From: Membranipora membranacea
Lineage: Eukaryota > Bryozoa > Gymnolaemata > Cheilostomatida > Membraniporidae
Assembly (NCBI GenBank): GCA_914767715.1
Contig: OU612070.1
Location: forward strand, 21,130,025 to 21,194,024
DNA length: 64,000 nucleotides
Reading direction: 5' to 3'
The notes below the pieces were generated by a model. That model made no database searches. It was given only the letters and a program-made list of their open reading frames with translations, and was not told where the DNA came from. Every line of letters starts with the position of its first letter. Within the stretch, counting starts at the first letter, position 1. Made by a program: the position numbers and the translations under genes. Shown here piece after piece: positions 10,947 through 23,675 of this stretch.

Positions 10947-12620
10947 GATACCCTCCCTTGGTATAATTTTAGAAATTTCAAGTCAGCGTAATTACCAACC
11001 AGTTAATCGGAGGAACCCAATATTCTGCAGTTTGAATAAGGCCAATAAGGGCTTGAAGTGGTCGGAGTTAGATAAGAATCCAAGAGAGTTTTGATTTTTC
11101 AATGCTGCCGTTTGGCATGTTTTTTTTTGGCAAAAGTGGACGTCGTTAAAGTTGGCGCTCACCGAGAACGGAGACCCGCAGAGACAACCGGACTTCAGAT
11201 TTGGAACGAGCAGAGTTGCTCCTCCTTATGAGGTACGTTAAAAGCAAATCTATTTTTTGACCCGAGCGAAAAAAAACCATGATACCCTCCCTTGGTATCA
11301 TTTTTGAAATTTCAAGTCAGCGTAATTACCAACCAGTTAATCGGAGGATCCCAATATTCTGCAGTTTGAATAAGGCCAATAAGGGCTTGAAGTGGTCGGA
11401 GTTAGATAAGAATCCAAGAGAGTTTTGATTTTTCAATGCTGCCGTTTGGCATGTTTTTTTTTGGCAAAAGTGGACGTCGTTAAAGTTGGCGCTGACGGAG
11501 AACGGAGACCCGCAGAGACAAACGGACTTTAGATTTGAGACGAGCAGGAGTTGCTCCTCCTTATAAGGTAGGTTAAAAGCAAATCTATTTTTTGACCCGA
11601 GCGAAAAAAAACCATGATACCCTCCCTTGGTATAATTTTCGAAATTTCAAGTCAGCGTAATTACCAACCAGTTAATCGGAGGATCCCAATATTCTGCAGT
11701 TTAAATAAGGCCAATAAGGGCTTGAAGTGGTCGGAGTTAGATCAGAATCCAAGAGAGTTTTGATTTTTCAATGCTGCCGTTTGGCATGTTTTTTTTTGGC
11801 AAAAGTGGACGTCGTTAAAGTTGGCGCTGACGAAGAACGGAGACCCGCAGAGACAAACGGACTTCAGATTTGAGACGAGCAGGAGTTGCTCCTCCTTATG
11901 AGGCAGGTTAAAAGCAAATCTATTTTTTGACCCGAGCGAAAAAAAACCATGATACCCTCCCTTGGTATAATTTTTGAAATTTCAAGTCAGCGTAATTACC
12001 AACCAGTTAATCGGAGGATCCCAATATTCTGCAGTTTGAATAAGGCCAATAAGGGCTTGAAGTGGTCGGAGTTAGATAAGAATCAAAGAGAGTTTTGATT
12101 TTTCAATGCTGCCGTTTGGCATGTTTTTTTTTGGCAAAAGTGGACGTTGTTAAAGTTGGCGCTGACGGAGAACGGAGACCCGCAGAGACAAACGGACTTC
12201 AGATTTGAGACGAGCAGGAGTTGCTCCTCCTTATGAGGTAGGTTAAAAGCAAATCTATTTTTTGACCCGAGCGAAAAAAAACCATGATACCCTCCCTTGG
12301 TATAATTTTTGAAATTTCAAGTCAGCGTAATTACCAACCAGTTAATCGGAGGATCCCAATATTCTGCAGTTTGAATAAGGCCAATAAGGGCTTGAAGTGG
12401 TCGGAGTTAGATAAGAATCCAAGAGAGTTTTGATTTTTCAATGCTGCCGTTTGGCATGTTTTTTTTTGGCAAAAGTGGACGTCGTTAAAGTTGGCGCTGA
12501 CGGAGAACGGAGACCCGCAGAGACAAACGGACTTCAGATTTGAGACGAGCAGGAGTTGCTCCTCCTTATGAGGTAGGTTAAAAGCAAATCTATTTTTTGA
12601 CCCGAGCGAAAAAAAACCAT
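10947..12620 (+). repeat. HOR copy 5: A-B-C-D plus one plain monomer
   Basis: Monomers start at 10947(A), 11281(B), 11616(C), 11951(D) and 12286 (plain). They repeat the first five monomers of the unit at 8603, including gacaaccgg and gacgaagaac. After 12286 the array passes into J-type monomers instead of reaching I and a new A, so this is the right edge of the left-hand HOR domain. Confidence 0.9.
11279..11301. other. Perfect 8-bp inverted repeat, type B (5 of 7)
   Basis: ATGATACC, spacer ctccctt, GGTATCAT, at the start of the B monomer at 11281, the last B in the left domain. Confidence 0.85.
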
Positions 12621-15600
12621 GATACCCTCCCTTGGTATAATTTTTGAAATTTCAAGTCAGCGTAATTACCAACCAGTTAATTGGAGGATCCCAATATTCT
12701 GCAGTTTGAATAAGGCCAATAAGGGCTTGAAGTGGTCGGAGTTAGATAAGAATCCAAGAGAGTTTTGATTTTTCAATGCTGCCATTTGGCATGTTTTTTT
12801 TTGGCAAAAGTGGACGTCGTTAAAGTTGGCGCTGACGGAGAACGGAGACCCGTAGAGACAAACGGACTTCAGATTTGAGACGAGCAGGAGTTGCTCCTCC
12901 TTATAAGGTAGGTTAAGAGCAAATCTATTTTTTGACCCGAGCAAAAAAAAACCATGATACCCTCCCTTGGTATAATTTTTGAAATTTCAAGTCAGCGTAA
13001 TTACCAACCAGTTAATCGGAGGATCCCAATATTCTGCAGTTTGAATAAGGCCAATAAGGGCTTGAAGTGGTCGGAGTTAGATCAGAATCCAAGAGAGTTT
13101 TGATTTTTCAATGCTGCCGTTTGGCATGTTTTTTTTTGGCAAAAGTGGACGTCGTTAAAGTTGGCGCTGACGGAGAACGGAGACCCGCAGAGACAAACGG
13201 ACTTCAGATTTGAGACGAGCAGGAGTTGCTCCTCCTTATGAGGCAGGTTAAAAGCAAATCTATTTTTTGACCCGAGCGAAAAAAAACCATGATACCCTCC
13301 CTTGGTATAATTTTTGAAATTTCAAGTCAGCGTAATTACCAACCAGTTAATCGGAGGATCCCAATATTCTGCAGTTTGAATAAGGCCAATAAGGGCTTGA
13401 AGTGGTCGGAGTTAGATAAGAATCCAAGAGAGTTTTAATTTTTCAATGCTGCCGTTTGGCATGTTTTTTTTTGGCAAAAGTGGACGTCGTTAAAGTTGGC
13501 GCTGACGGAGAACGGAGAACCGCAGAGACAAACGGACTTCAGATTTGAGACGAGCAGGAGTTGTTCCTCCTTATGAGGTAGGTTAAAAGCAAATCTATTT
13601 TTTGACCCGAGCGAAAAAAAACCATGATACCCTCCCTTGGTATAATTTTTGAAATTTCAAGTCAGCGTAATTACCAACCAGTTTATCGGAGGATCCCAAT
13701 ATTCTGCAGTTTGAATAAGGCCAATAAGGGCTTGAAGTGGTCGGAGTTAGATAAGAATCCAAGAGAGTTTTAATTTTTCAATGCTGCCGTTTGGCATGTT
13801 TTTTTTTGGCAAAAGTGGACGTCGTTAAAGTTGGCGCTGACGGAGAACGGAGACCCGCAGAGACAAACGGACTTCAGATTTGAGACGAGCAGGAGTTGCT
13901 CCTCCTTATGAGGAAGGTTAAAAGCAAATCTATTTTTTGACCCGAGCGAAAAAAAACCATGATACCCTCCCTTGGTATAATTTTTGAAATTTCAAGTCAG
14001 CGTAATTACCAACCAGTTAATCGGAGGATCCCAATATTCTGCAGTTTGAATAAGGCCAATAAGGGCTTGAAGTGGTCGGAGTTAGATAAGAATCCAAGAG
14101 AGTTTTGCTTTTTCAATGCTGCCGTTTGCCATGTTTTTTTTTGGCAAAAGTGGACGTCGTTAAAGTTGGCGCTGACGGAGAACGGAGACCCGCAGAGACA
14201 AACGGACTTCAGATTTGAGACGAGCAGGAGTTGCTCCTCCTTATGAGGTAGGTTAAAAGCAAATCTATTTTTTGACCCGAGCGAAAAAAAACCATGATAC
14301 CCTCCCTTGGTATAATTTTTTAAATTTCAAGTCAGCGTAATTACCAACCAGTTAATCGGAGGATCCCAATATTCTGCAGTTTGAATAAGGCCAATAAGGG
14401 CTTGAAGTGGTCGGAGTTAGATAAGAATCGAAGAGAGTTTTGATTTTTCAATGCTGCCGTTTGGCATGTTTTTTTTTGGCAAAAGTGGACGTCGTTAAAG
14501 TTGGCGCTGACGGAGAACGGAGACCCGCAGAGACAAACGGACTTCAGATTTGAGACGAGCAGGAGTTGCTCCTCCTTATGAGGTAGGTTAAAAGCAAATC
14601 TATTTTTTGACCCGAGCGAAAAAAAACCATGATACCCTCCCTTGGTATAATTTTTGAAATTTCAAGTCAGCGTAATTACCAACCAGTTAATCGGAGGATC
14701 CCAATATTCTGCAGTTTGAATAAGGCCAATAAGGGCTTGAAGTGGTCGGAGTTAGATAAGAATCCAAGAGAGTTTTGATTTTTCAATGCTGCCGTTTGGC
14801 ATGTTTTTTTTTGGCAAAAGTGGACGTCGTTAAAGTTGGCGCTGACGGAGAACGGAGACCCGCAGAGACAAACGGACTTCAGATTTGAGACGAGCAGGAG
14901 TTGCTCCTCCTTATGAGGTAGGTTAAAAGCAAATCTATTTTTTGACCCGAGCGAAAAAAAACCATGATACCCTCCCTTGGTATAATTTTTGAAATTTCAA
15001 GTCAGCGTAATTACCAACCAGTTAATCGGAGGATCCCAATAGTCTGCAGTTTGAAAAAGGCCAATAAGGGCTTGAAGTGGTCGGAGTTAGATAAGAATCA
15101 AAGAGAGTTTTGATTTTTCAATGCTGCCGTTTGCCCTGTTTTTTTTTGGCAAAAGTGGACGTCGTTAAAGTTGGCGCTGACGGAGAACGGAGACCCGCAG
15201 AGACAAACGGACTTCAGATTTGAGACGAGCAGGAGTTGCTCCTCCTTATGAGGTAGGTTAAAAGCAAATCTATTTTTTGACCCGAGCGAAAAAAAACCAT
15301 GATACCCTCCCTTGGTATAATTTTTGAAATTTCAAGTCAGCGTAATTACCAACCAGTTAATCGGAGGATCCCAATATTCTGCAGTTTGAATAAGGCCAAT
15401 AAGGGCTTGAAGTGGTCGGAGTTAGATAAGAATCCAAGAGAGTTTTAATTTTTCAATGCTGCCGTTTGGCATGTTTTTTTTTGGCAAAAGTGGACGTCGT
15501 TAAAGTTGGCGCTGACGGAGAACGGAGAACCGCAGAGACAAACGGACTTCAGATTTGAGACGAGCAGGAGTTGTTCCTCCTTATGAGGTAGGTTAAAAGC

Positions 15601-15970
15601 AAAGCTATTTTTTGACCCGAGCGAAAAAAAACCATGATACCCTCCCTTGGTATAATTTTTGAAATTTCAAGTCAGCGTAATTACCAACCAGTTTATCGGA
15701 GGATCCCAATATTCTGCAGTTTGAATAAGGCCAATAAGGGCTTGAAGTGGTCGGAGTTAGATAAGAATCCAAGAGAGTTTTGATTTTTCAATGCTGCCGT
15801 TTGGCATGTTTTTTTTTGGCAAAAGTGGACGTCGTTAAAGTTGGCGCTGACGGAGAACGGAGACCCGCAGAGACAAACGGACTTCAGATTTGAGACGAGC
15901 AGGAGTTGCTCCTCCTTATGAGGTAGGTTAAAAGCAAATCTATTTTTTGACCCGAGCGAAAAAAAACCAT
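12621..15970 (+). repeat. Second-domain HOR, ten monomers, 3350 bp
   Basis: Monomers start at 12621(J), 12956(C2), 13291(K), 13626(L), 13961(M), 14296(N), 14631(plain), 14966(P), 15301(K) and 15636(L-like). Markers: J has ttaattgg, gccatttgg, ataagg and agcaaaaaa; C2 has gatcag and gaggcagg; K has ttttaattttt, gagaaccgc and ttgttcctcc; L has gtttatcgg and gaggaagg; M has gccatg; N has ttaaattt and aatcgaag; P has caatagtctgcag, gaaaaagg and gccctg. The L-like monomer at 15636 starts as L but ends with tgatttttc and gaggtagg, a probable breakpoint. The next J lies exactly ten monomers on. Confidence 0.9.
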
Positions 15971-17980
15971 GATACCCTCCCTTGGTATAATTTTTGAAAT
16001 TTCAAGTCAGCGTAATTACCAACCAGTTAATTGGAGGATCCCAATATTCTGCAGTTTGAATAAGGCCAATAAGGGCTTGAAGTGGTCGGAGTTAGATAAG
16101 AATCCAAGAGAGTTTTGATTTTTCAATGCTGCCATTTGGCATGTTTTTTTTTGGCAAAAGTGGACGTCGTTAAAGTTGGCGCTGACGGAGAACGGAGACC
16201 CGCAGAGACAAACGGACTTCAGATTTGAGACGAGCAGGAGTTGCTCCTCCTTATAAGGTAGGTTAAAAGCAAATCTATTTTTTGACCCGAGCAAAAAAAA
16301 ACCATGATACCCTCCCTTGGTATAATTTTTGAAATTTCAAGTCAGCGTAATTACCAACCAGTTAATCGGAGGATCCCAATATTCTGCAGTTTGAATAAGG
16401 CCAATAAGGGCTTGAAGTGGTCGGAGTTAGATCAGAATCCAAGAGAGTTTTGATTTTTCAATGCTGCCGTTTGGCATGTTTTTTTTTGGCAAAAGTGGAC
16501 GTCGTTAAAGTTGGCGCTGACGGAGAACGGAGACCCGCAGAGACAAACGGACTTCAGATTTGAGACGAGCAGGAGTTGCTCCTCCTTATGAGGCAGGTTA
16601 AAAGCAAATCTATTTTTTGACCCGAGCGAAAAAAAACCATGATACCCTCCCTTGGTATAATTTTTGAAATTTCAAGTCAGCGTAATTACCAACCAGTTAA
16701 TCGGAGGATCCCAATATTCTGCAGTTTGAATAAGGCCAATAAGGGCTTGAAGTGGTCGGAGTTAGATAAGAATCCAAGAGAGTTTTAATTTTTCAATGCT
16801 GCCGTTTGGCATGTTTTTTTTTGGCAAAAGTGGACGTCGTTAAAGTTGGCGCTGACGGAGAACGGAGAACCGCAGAGACAAACGGACTTCAGATTTGAGA
16901 CGAGCAGGAGTTGTTCCTCCTTATGAGGTAGGTTAAAAGCAAATCTATTTTTTGACCCGAGCGAAAAAAAACCATGATACCCTCCCTTGGTATAATTTTT
17001 GAAATTTCAAGTCAGCGTAATTACCAACCAGTTTATCGGAGGATCCCAATATTCTGCAGTTTGAATAAGGCCAATAAGGGCTTGAAGTGGTCGGAGTTAG
17101 ATAAGAATCCAAGAGAGTTTTAATTTTTCAATGCTGCCGTTTGGCATGTTTTTTTTTGGCAAAAGTGGACGTCGTTAAAGTTGGCGCTGACGGAGAACGG
17201 AGACCCGCAGAGACAAACGGACTTCAGAATATAGACGAGCAGGAGTTGCTCCTCCTTATGAGGAAGGTTAAAAGCAAATCTATTTTTTGACCCGAGCGAA
17301 AAAAAACCATGATACCCTCCCTTGGTATAATTTTTGAAATTTCAAGTCAGCGTAATTACCAACCAGTTAATCGGAGGATCCCAATATTCTGCAGTTTGAA
17401 TAAGGCCAATAAGGGCTTGAAGTGGTCGGAGTTAGATAAGAATCCAAGAGAGTTTTGATTTTTCAATGCTGCCGTTTGCCATGTTTTTTTTTGGCAAAAG
17501 TGGACGTCGTTAAAGTTGGCGCTGACGGAGAACGGAGACCCGCAGAGACAAACGGACTTCAGATTTGAGACGAGCAGGAGTTGCTCCTCCTTATGAGGTA
17601 GGTTAAAAGCAAATCTATTTTTTGACCCGAGCGAAAAAAAACCATGATACCCTCCCTTGGTATAATTTTTTAAATTTCAAGTCAGCGTAATTACCAACCA
17701 GTTAATCGGAGGATCCCAATATTCTGCAGTTTGAATAAGGCCAATAAGGGCTTGAAGTGGTCGGAGTTAGATAAGAATCGAAGAGAGTTTTGATTTTTCA
17801 ATGCTGCCGTTTGGCATGTTTTTTTTTGGCAAAAGTGGACGTCGTTAAAGTTGGCGCTGACGGAGAACGGAGACCCGCAGAGACAAACGGACTTCAGATT
17901 TGAGACGAGCAGGAGTTGCTCCTCCTTATGAGGTAGGTTAAAAGCAAATCTATTTTTTGACCCGAGCGAAAAAAAACCAT
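15971..17980 (+). repeat. Second-domain HOR, six monomers, 2010 bp
   Basis: Monomers start at 15971(J), 16306(C2), 16641(K), 16976(L), 17311(M-like) and 17646(N). This is the ten-monomer unit to its left without the plain-P-K-L' section. M here has gccatg but tgatttttc rather than the tgctttttc seen at 13961. L carries a private change, cagaatatagac, near 17226. Confidence 0.9.
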
Positions 17981-20900
17981 GATACCCTCCCTTGGTATAA
18001 TTTTTGAAATTTCAAGTCAGCGTAATTACCAACCAGTTAATTGGAGGATCCCAATATTCTGCAGTTTGAATAAGGCCAATAAGGGCTTGAAGTGGTCGGA
18101 GTTAGATAAGAATCCAAGAGAGTTTTGATTTTTCAATGCTGCCATTTGGCATGTTTTTTTTTGGCAAAAGTGGACGTCGTTAAAGTTGGCGCTGACGGAG
18201 AACGGAGACCCGCAGAGACAAACGGACTTCAGATTTGAGACGAGCAGGAGTTGCTCCTCCTTATAAGGTAGGTTAAAAGCAAATCTATTTTTTGACCCGA
18301 GCAAAAAAAAACCATGATACCCTCCCTTGGTATAATTTTTGAAATTTCAAGTCAGCGTAATTACCAACCAGTTAATCGGAGGATCCCAATATTCTGCAGT
18401 TTGAATAAGGCCAATAAGGGCTTGAAGTGGTCGGAGTTAGATCAGAATCCAAGAGAGTTTTGATTTTTCAATGCTGCCGTTTGGCATGTTTTTTTTTGGC
18501 AAAAGTGGACGTCGTTAAAGTTGGCGCTGACGGAGAACGGAGACCCGCAGAGACAAACGGACTTCAGATTTGAGACGAGCAGGAGTTGCTCCTCCTTATG
18601 AGGCAGGTTAAAAGCAAATCTATTTTTTGACCCGAGCGAAAAAAAACCATGATACCCTCCCTTGGTATAATTTTTGAAATTTCAAGTCAGCGTAATTACC
18701 AACCAGTTAATCGGAGGATCCCAATATTCTGCAGTTTGAATAAGGCCAATAAGGGCTTGAAGTGGTCGGAGTTAGATAAGTATCCAAGAGAGTTTTAATT
18801 TTTCAATGCTGCCGTTTGGCATGTTTTTTTTTGGCAAAAGTGGACGTCGTTAAAGTTGGCGCTGACGGAGAACGGAGAACCGCAGAGACAAACGGACTTC
18901 AGATTTGAGACGAGCAGGAGTTGTTCCTCCTTATGAGGTAGGTTAAAAGCAAATCTATTTTTTGACCCGAGCGAAAAAAAACCATGATACCCTCCCTTGG
19001 TATAATTTTTGAAATTTCAAGTCAGCGTAATTACCAACCAGTTTATCGGAGGATCCCAATATTCTGCAGTTTGAATAAGGCCAATAAGGGCTTGAAGTGG
19101 TCGGAGTTAGATAAGAATCCAAGAGAGTTTTAATTTTTCAATGCTGCCGTTTGGCATGTTTTTTTTTGGCAAAAGTGGACGTCGTTAAAGTTGGCGCTGA
19201 CGGAGAACGGAGACCCGCAGAGACAAACGGACTTCAGATTTGAGACGAGCAGGAGTTGCTCCTCCTTATGAGGAAGGTTAAAAGCAAATCTATTTTTTGA
19301 CCCGAGCGAAAAAAAACCATGATACCCTCCCTTGGTATAATTTTTGAAATTTCAAGTCAGCGTAATTACCAACCAGTTAATCGGAGGATCCCAATATTCT
19401 GCAGTTTGAATAAGGCCAATAAGGGCTTGAAGTGGTCGGAGTTAGATAAGAATCCAAGAGAGTTTTGCTTTTTCAATGCTGCCGTTTGCCATGTTTTTTT
19501 TTGGCAAAAGTGGACGTCGTTAAAGTTGGCGCTGACGGAGAACGGAGACCCGCAGAGACAAACGGACTTCAGATTTGAGACGAGCAGGAGTTGCTCCTCC
19601 TTATGAGGTAGGTTAAAAGCAAATCTATTTTTTGACCCGAGCGAAAAAAAACCATGATACCCTCCCTTGGTATAATTTTTGAAATTTCAAGTCAGCGTAA
19701 TTACCAACCAGTTAATCGGAGGATCCCAATATTCTGCAGTTTGAATAAGGCCAATAAGGGCTTGAAGTGGTCGGAGTTAGATAAGAATCCAAGAGAGTTT
19801 TGATTTTTCAATGCTGCCGTTTGGCATGTTTTTTTTTGGCAAAAGTGGACGTCGTTAAAGTTGGCGCTGACGGAGAACGGAGACCCGCAGAGACAAACGG
19901 ACTTCAGATTTGAGACGAGCAGGAGTTGCTCCTCCTTATGAGGTAGGTTAAAAGCAAATCTATTTTTTGACCCGAGCGAAAAAAAACCATGATACCCTCC
20001 CTTGGTATAATTTTTGAAATTTCAAGTCAGCGTAATTACCAACCAGTTAATCGGAGGATCCCAATATTCTGCAGTTTGAATAAGGCCAATAAGGGCTTGA
20101 AGTGGTCGGAGTTAGATAAGAATCCAAGAGAGTTTTGATTTTTCAATGATGCCGTTTGGCAGGTTTTTTTTTGGCAAAAGTGGACGTCGTTAAAGTTGGC
20201 GCTGACGGAGAACGGAGACCCGCAGAGACAAACGGACTTCAGATTTGAGACGAGCAGGAGTTGCTCCTCCTTATGAGGAAGGTTAAAAGCAAATCTATTT
20301 TTTGACCCGAGCGAAAAAAAACCATGATACCCTCCCTTGGTATAATTTTTGAAATTTCAAGTCAGCGTAATTACCAACCAGTTAATCGGAGGATCCCAAT
20401 ATTCTGCAGTTTGAATAAGGCCAATAAGGGCTTGAAGTGGTCGGAGTTAGATAAGAATCCAAGAGAGTTTTGACTTTTCAATGCTGCCGTTTGCCATGTT
20501 TTTTTTTGGCAAAAGTGGACGTCGTTAAAGTTGGCGCTGACGGAGAACGGAGACCCGCAGAGACAAACGGACTTCAGATTTGAGACGAGCAGGAGTTGCT
20601 CCTCCTTATGAGGTAGGTTAAAAGCAAATCTATTTTTTGACCCGAGCGAAAAAAAACCATGATACCCTCCCTTGGTATAATTTTTTAAATTTCAAGTCAG
20701 CGTAATTACCAACCAGTTAATCGGAGGATCCCAATATTCTGCAGTTTGAATAAGGCCAATAAGGGCTTGAAGTGGTCGGAGTTAGATAAGAATCCAACAG
20801 AGGTTTAATTGTTCAATGCTGCCGTTTGGCATGTTTTTTTTTGGCAAAAGTGGACGTCGTTAAAGTTGGCGCTGACGGAGAACGGAGACCCGCAGAGACA

Positions 20901-22336
20901 AACGGACTTCAGATTTGAGACGAGCAGGAGTTGCTCCTCCTTATGAGGTAGGTTAAAAGCAAATCTATTTTTTGACCCGAGCGAAAAAAAACCATGATAC
21001 CCTCCCTTGGTATAATTTTTGAAATTTCAAGTCAGCGTCATTACCAACCAGTTAATCGGAGGATCCCAATATTCTGCAGTTTGAATAAGGCCAATAAGGG
21101 CTTGAAGTGGTCGGAGTTAGATAAGAATCCAAGAGAGTTTTGATTTTTCAATGCTGCCGTTTGGCATGTTTTTTTTTGGCAAAAGTGGACGTCGTTAAAG
21201 TTGGCGCTGACGGAGAACGGAGAACCGCAGAGACAAACGGACTTCAGATTTGAGACGAGCAGGAGTTGTTCCTCCTTATGAGGTAGGTTAAAAGCAAATC
21301 TATTTTTTGACCCGAGCGAAAAAAAACCATGATACCCTCCCTTGGTATAATTTTTGAAATTTCAAGTCAGCGTAATTACCAACCAGTTTATCGGAGGATC
21401 CCAATATTCTGCAGTTTGAATAAGGCCAATAAGGGCTTGAAGTGGTCGGAGTTAGATAAGAATCCAAGAGAGTTTTAATTTTTCAATGCTGCCGTTTGGC
21501 ATGTTTTTTTTTGGCAAAAGTGGACGTCGTTAAAGTTGGCGCTGACGGAGAACGGAGACCCGCAGAGACAAACGGACTTCAGATTTGAGACGAGCAGGAG
21601 TTGCTCCTCCTTATGAGGAAGGTTAAAAGCAAATCTATTTTTTGACCCGAGCGAAAAAAAAACCATGATACCCTCCCTTGGTATAATTTTTGAAATTTCA
21701 AGTCAGCGTAATTACCAACCAGTTAATCGGAGGATCCCAATATTCTGCAGTTTGAATAAGGCCAATAAGGGCTTGAAGTGGTCGGAGTTAGATAAGAATC
21801 CAAGAGAGTTTTAATTTTTCAATGCTGCCGTTTGGCATGTTTTTTTTTGGCAAAAGTGGACGTCGTTAAAGTTGGCGCTGACGGAGAACGGAGACCCGCA
21901 GAGACAAACGGACTTCAGATTTGAGACGAGCAGGAGTTGCTCCTCCTTATGAGGAAGGTTAAAAGCAAATCTATTTTTTGACCCGAGCGAAAAAAAACCA
22001 TGATACCCTCCCTTGGTATAATTTTTGAAATTTCAAGTCAGCGTAATTACCAACCAGTTAATCGGAGGATCCCAATATTCTGCAGTTTGAATAAGGCCAA
22101 TAAGGGCTTGAAGTGGTCGGAGTTAGATAAGAATCCAAGAGAGTTTTGATTTTTCAATGCTGCCGTTTGCCATGTTTTTTTTTGGCAAAAGTGGACGTCG
22201 TTAAAGTTGGCGCTGACGGAGAACGGAGACCCGCAGAGACAAACGGACTTCAGATTTGAGACGAGCAGGAGTTGCTCCTCCTTATGAGGTAGGTTAAAAG
22301 CAAATCTATTTTTTGACCCGAGCGAAAAAAAACCAT
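17981..22336 (+). repeat. Second-domain run of 13 monomers starting with J
   Basis: Monomers start at 17981(J), 18316(C2), 18651(K), 18986(L), 19321(M), 19656(plain), 19991(Q), 20326(gccatg, tgacttttc), 20661(ttaaattt, then private changes tccaacagagg and aattgttc), 20996(K-like, gcgtcatt), 21331(L, 336 bp because of an A9 run), 21667 and 22002(gccatg). J to M repeats the neighbouring units; the rest shows K/L/M-like markers in the same order but no clean copy. The run is broken at 22337 by A-type sequence. Confidence 0.85.
19991..20325 (+). repeat. Type Q monomer, first copy
   Basis: Marked by aatgatgccg and ggcaggttt in place of aatgctgccg and ggcatgttt, with gaggaagg at its end. The same combination appears once more, at 25016-25350, fifteen monomers to the right, and in both places it is followed by a gccatg monomer and then a ttaaattt monomer. 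It marks a long-range copy. Confidence 0.85.
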
Positions 22337-23675
22337 GATACCCTCCCTTGGTATAATTTTTGAAATTTCAAGTCAGCGTAATTACCAACCAGTTAATCGG
22401 AGGATCCCAATATTCTGCAGTTTGAATAAGGCCAATAAGGGCTTGAAGTGGTCGGAGTTAGATAAGAATCCAAGAGAGTTTTGATTTTTCAATGCTGCCG
22501 TTTGGCATGTTTTTTTTTGGCAAAAGTGGACGTCGTTAAAGTTGGCGCTCACCGAGAACGGAGACCCGCAGAGACAAACGGACTTCAGATTTGGAACGAG
22601 CAGAGTTGCTCCTCCTTATGAGGTACGTTAAAAGCAAATCTATTTTTTGACCCGAGCGAAAAAAAACCATGATACCCTCCCTTGGTATCATTTTTGAAAT
22701 TTCAAGTCAGCGTAATTACCAACCAGTTAATCGGAGGATCCCAATATTCTGCAGTTTGAATAAGGCCAATAAGGGCTTGAAGTGGTCGGAGTAAGATAAG
22801 AATCCAAGAGAGTTTTGATTTTTCAATGCTGCCGTTTGGCATGTTTTTTTTTGGCAAAAGTGGACGTCGTTAAAGTTGGCGCTGACGGAGAACGGAGACC
22901 CGCAGAGACAAACGGACTTTAGATTTGAGACGAGCAGGAGTTGCTCCTCCTTATAAGGTAGGTTAAAAGCAAATCTATTTTTTGACCCGAGCGAAAAAAA
23001 ACCATGATACCCTCCCTTGGTATAATTTTCGAAATTTCAAGTCAGCGTAATTACCAACCAGTTAATCGGAGGATCCCAATATTCTGCAGTTTAAATAAGG
23101 CCAATAAGGGCTTGAAGTGGTCGGAGTTAGATCAGAATCCAAGAGAGTTTTGATTTTTCAATGCTGCCGTTTGGCATGTTTTTTTTTGGCAAAAGTGGAC
23201 GTCGTTAAAGTTGGCGCTGACGGAGAACGGAGACCCGCAGAGACAAACGGACTTCAGATTTGAGACGAGCAGGAGTTGCTCCTCCTTATGAGGCAGGTTA
23301 AAAGCAAATCTATTTTTTGACCCGAGCGAAAAAAAACCATGATACCCTCCCTTGGTATAATTTTTGAAATTTCAAGTCAGCGTAATTACCAACCAGTTAA
23401 TCGGAGGATCCCAATATTCTGCAGTTTGAATAAGGCCAATAAGGGCTTGAAGTGGTCGGAGTTAGATAAGAATCAAAGAGAGTTTTGATTTTTCAATGCT
23501 GCCGTTTGGCATGTTTTTTTTTGGCAAAAGTGGACGTTGTTAAAGTTGGCGCTGACGGAGAACGGAGACCCGCAGAGACAAACGGACTTCAGATTTGAGA
23601 CGAGCAGGAGTTGCTCCTCCTTATGAGGTAGGTTAAAAGCAAATCTATTTTTTGACCCGAGCGAAAAAAAACCAT
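22337..23675 (+). repeat. Island of left-domain A-B-C-D monomers
   Basis: Monomers start at 22337(A-like, 334 bp), 22671(B), 23006(C) and 23341(D). B, C and D carry the full left-domain marker sets (ggtatcat and actttag; ttttcgaa and tttaaata; aatcaaag and gacgttgtt). The A monomer is a hybrid: its left part is plain (ttttgaaattt, gaggatccc), and gctcaccgag with ggaacgagcagag appears only from about 22548. The nearest other A-B-C-D run is over 10 kb to the left. C lacks the gacgaagaac allele, so the closest parent looks like the nine-monomer units at 231 or 5589. Confidence 0.88.
22669..22691. other. Perfect 8-bp inverted repeat, type B (6 of 7)
   Basis: ATGATACC, spacer ctccctt, GGTATCAT, in the A-B-C-D island at 22337-23675. 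Confidence 0.85.

Noticed and set aside
13959-14246. A + strand open frame of 95 codons, recurring at 19319-19606 and 24009-24296 and, slightly changed, at 62092-62379
   Set aside because: It begins at the satellite's own 'ccatgatacc' and stays open only in M-type monomers where tgatttttc became tgctttttc, and at 62092 where taatttttc became tactttttc. Most monomers have a stop there. It has no recognisable domain and its limits are set by the repeat.
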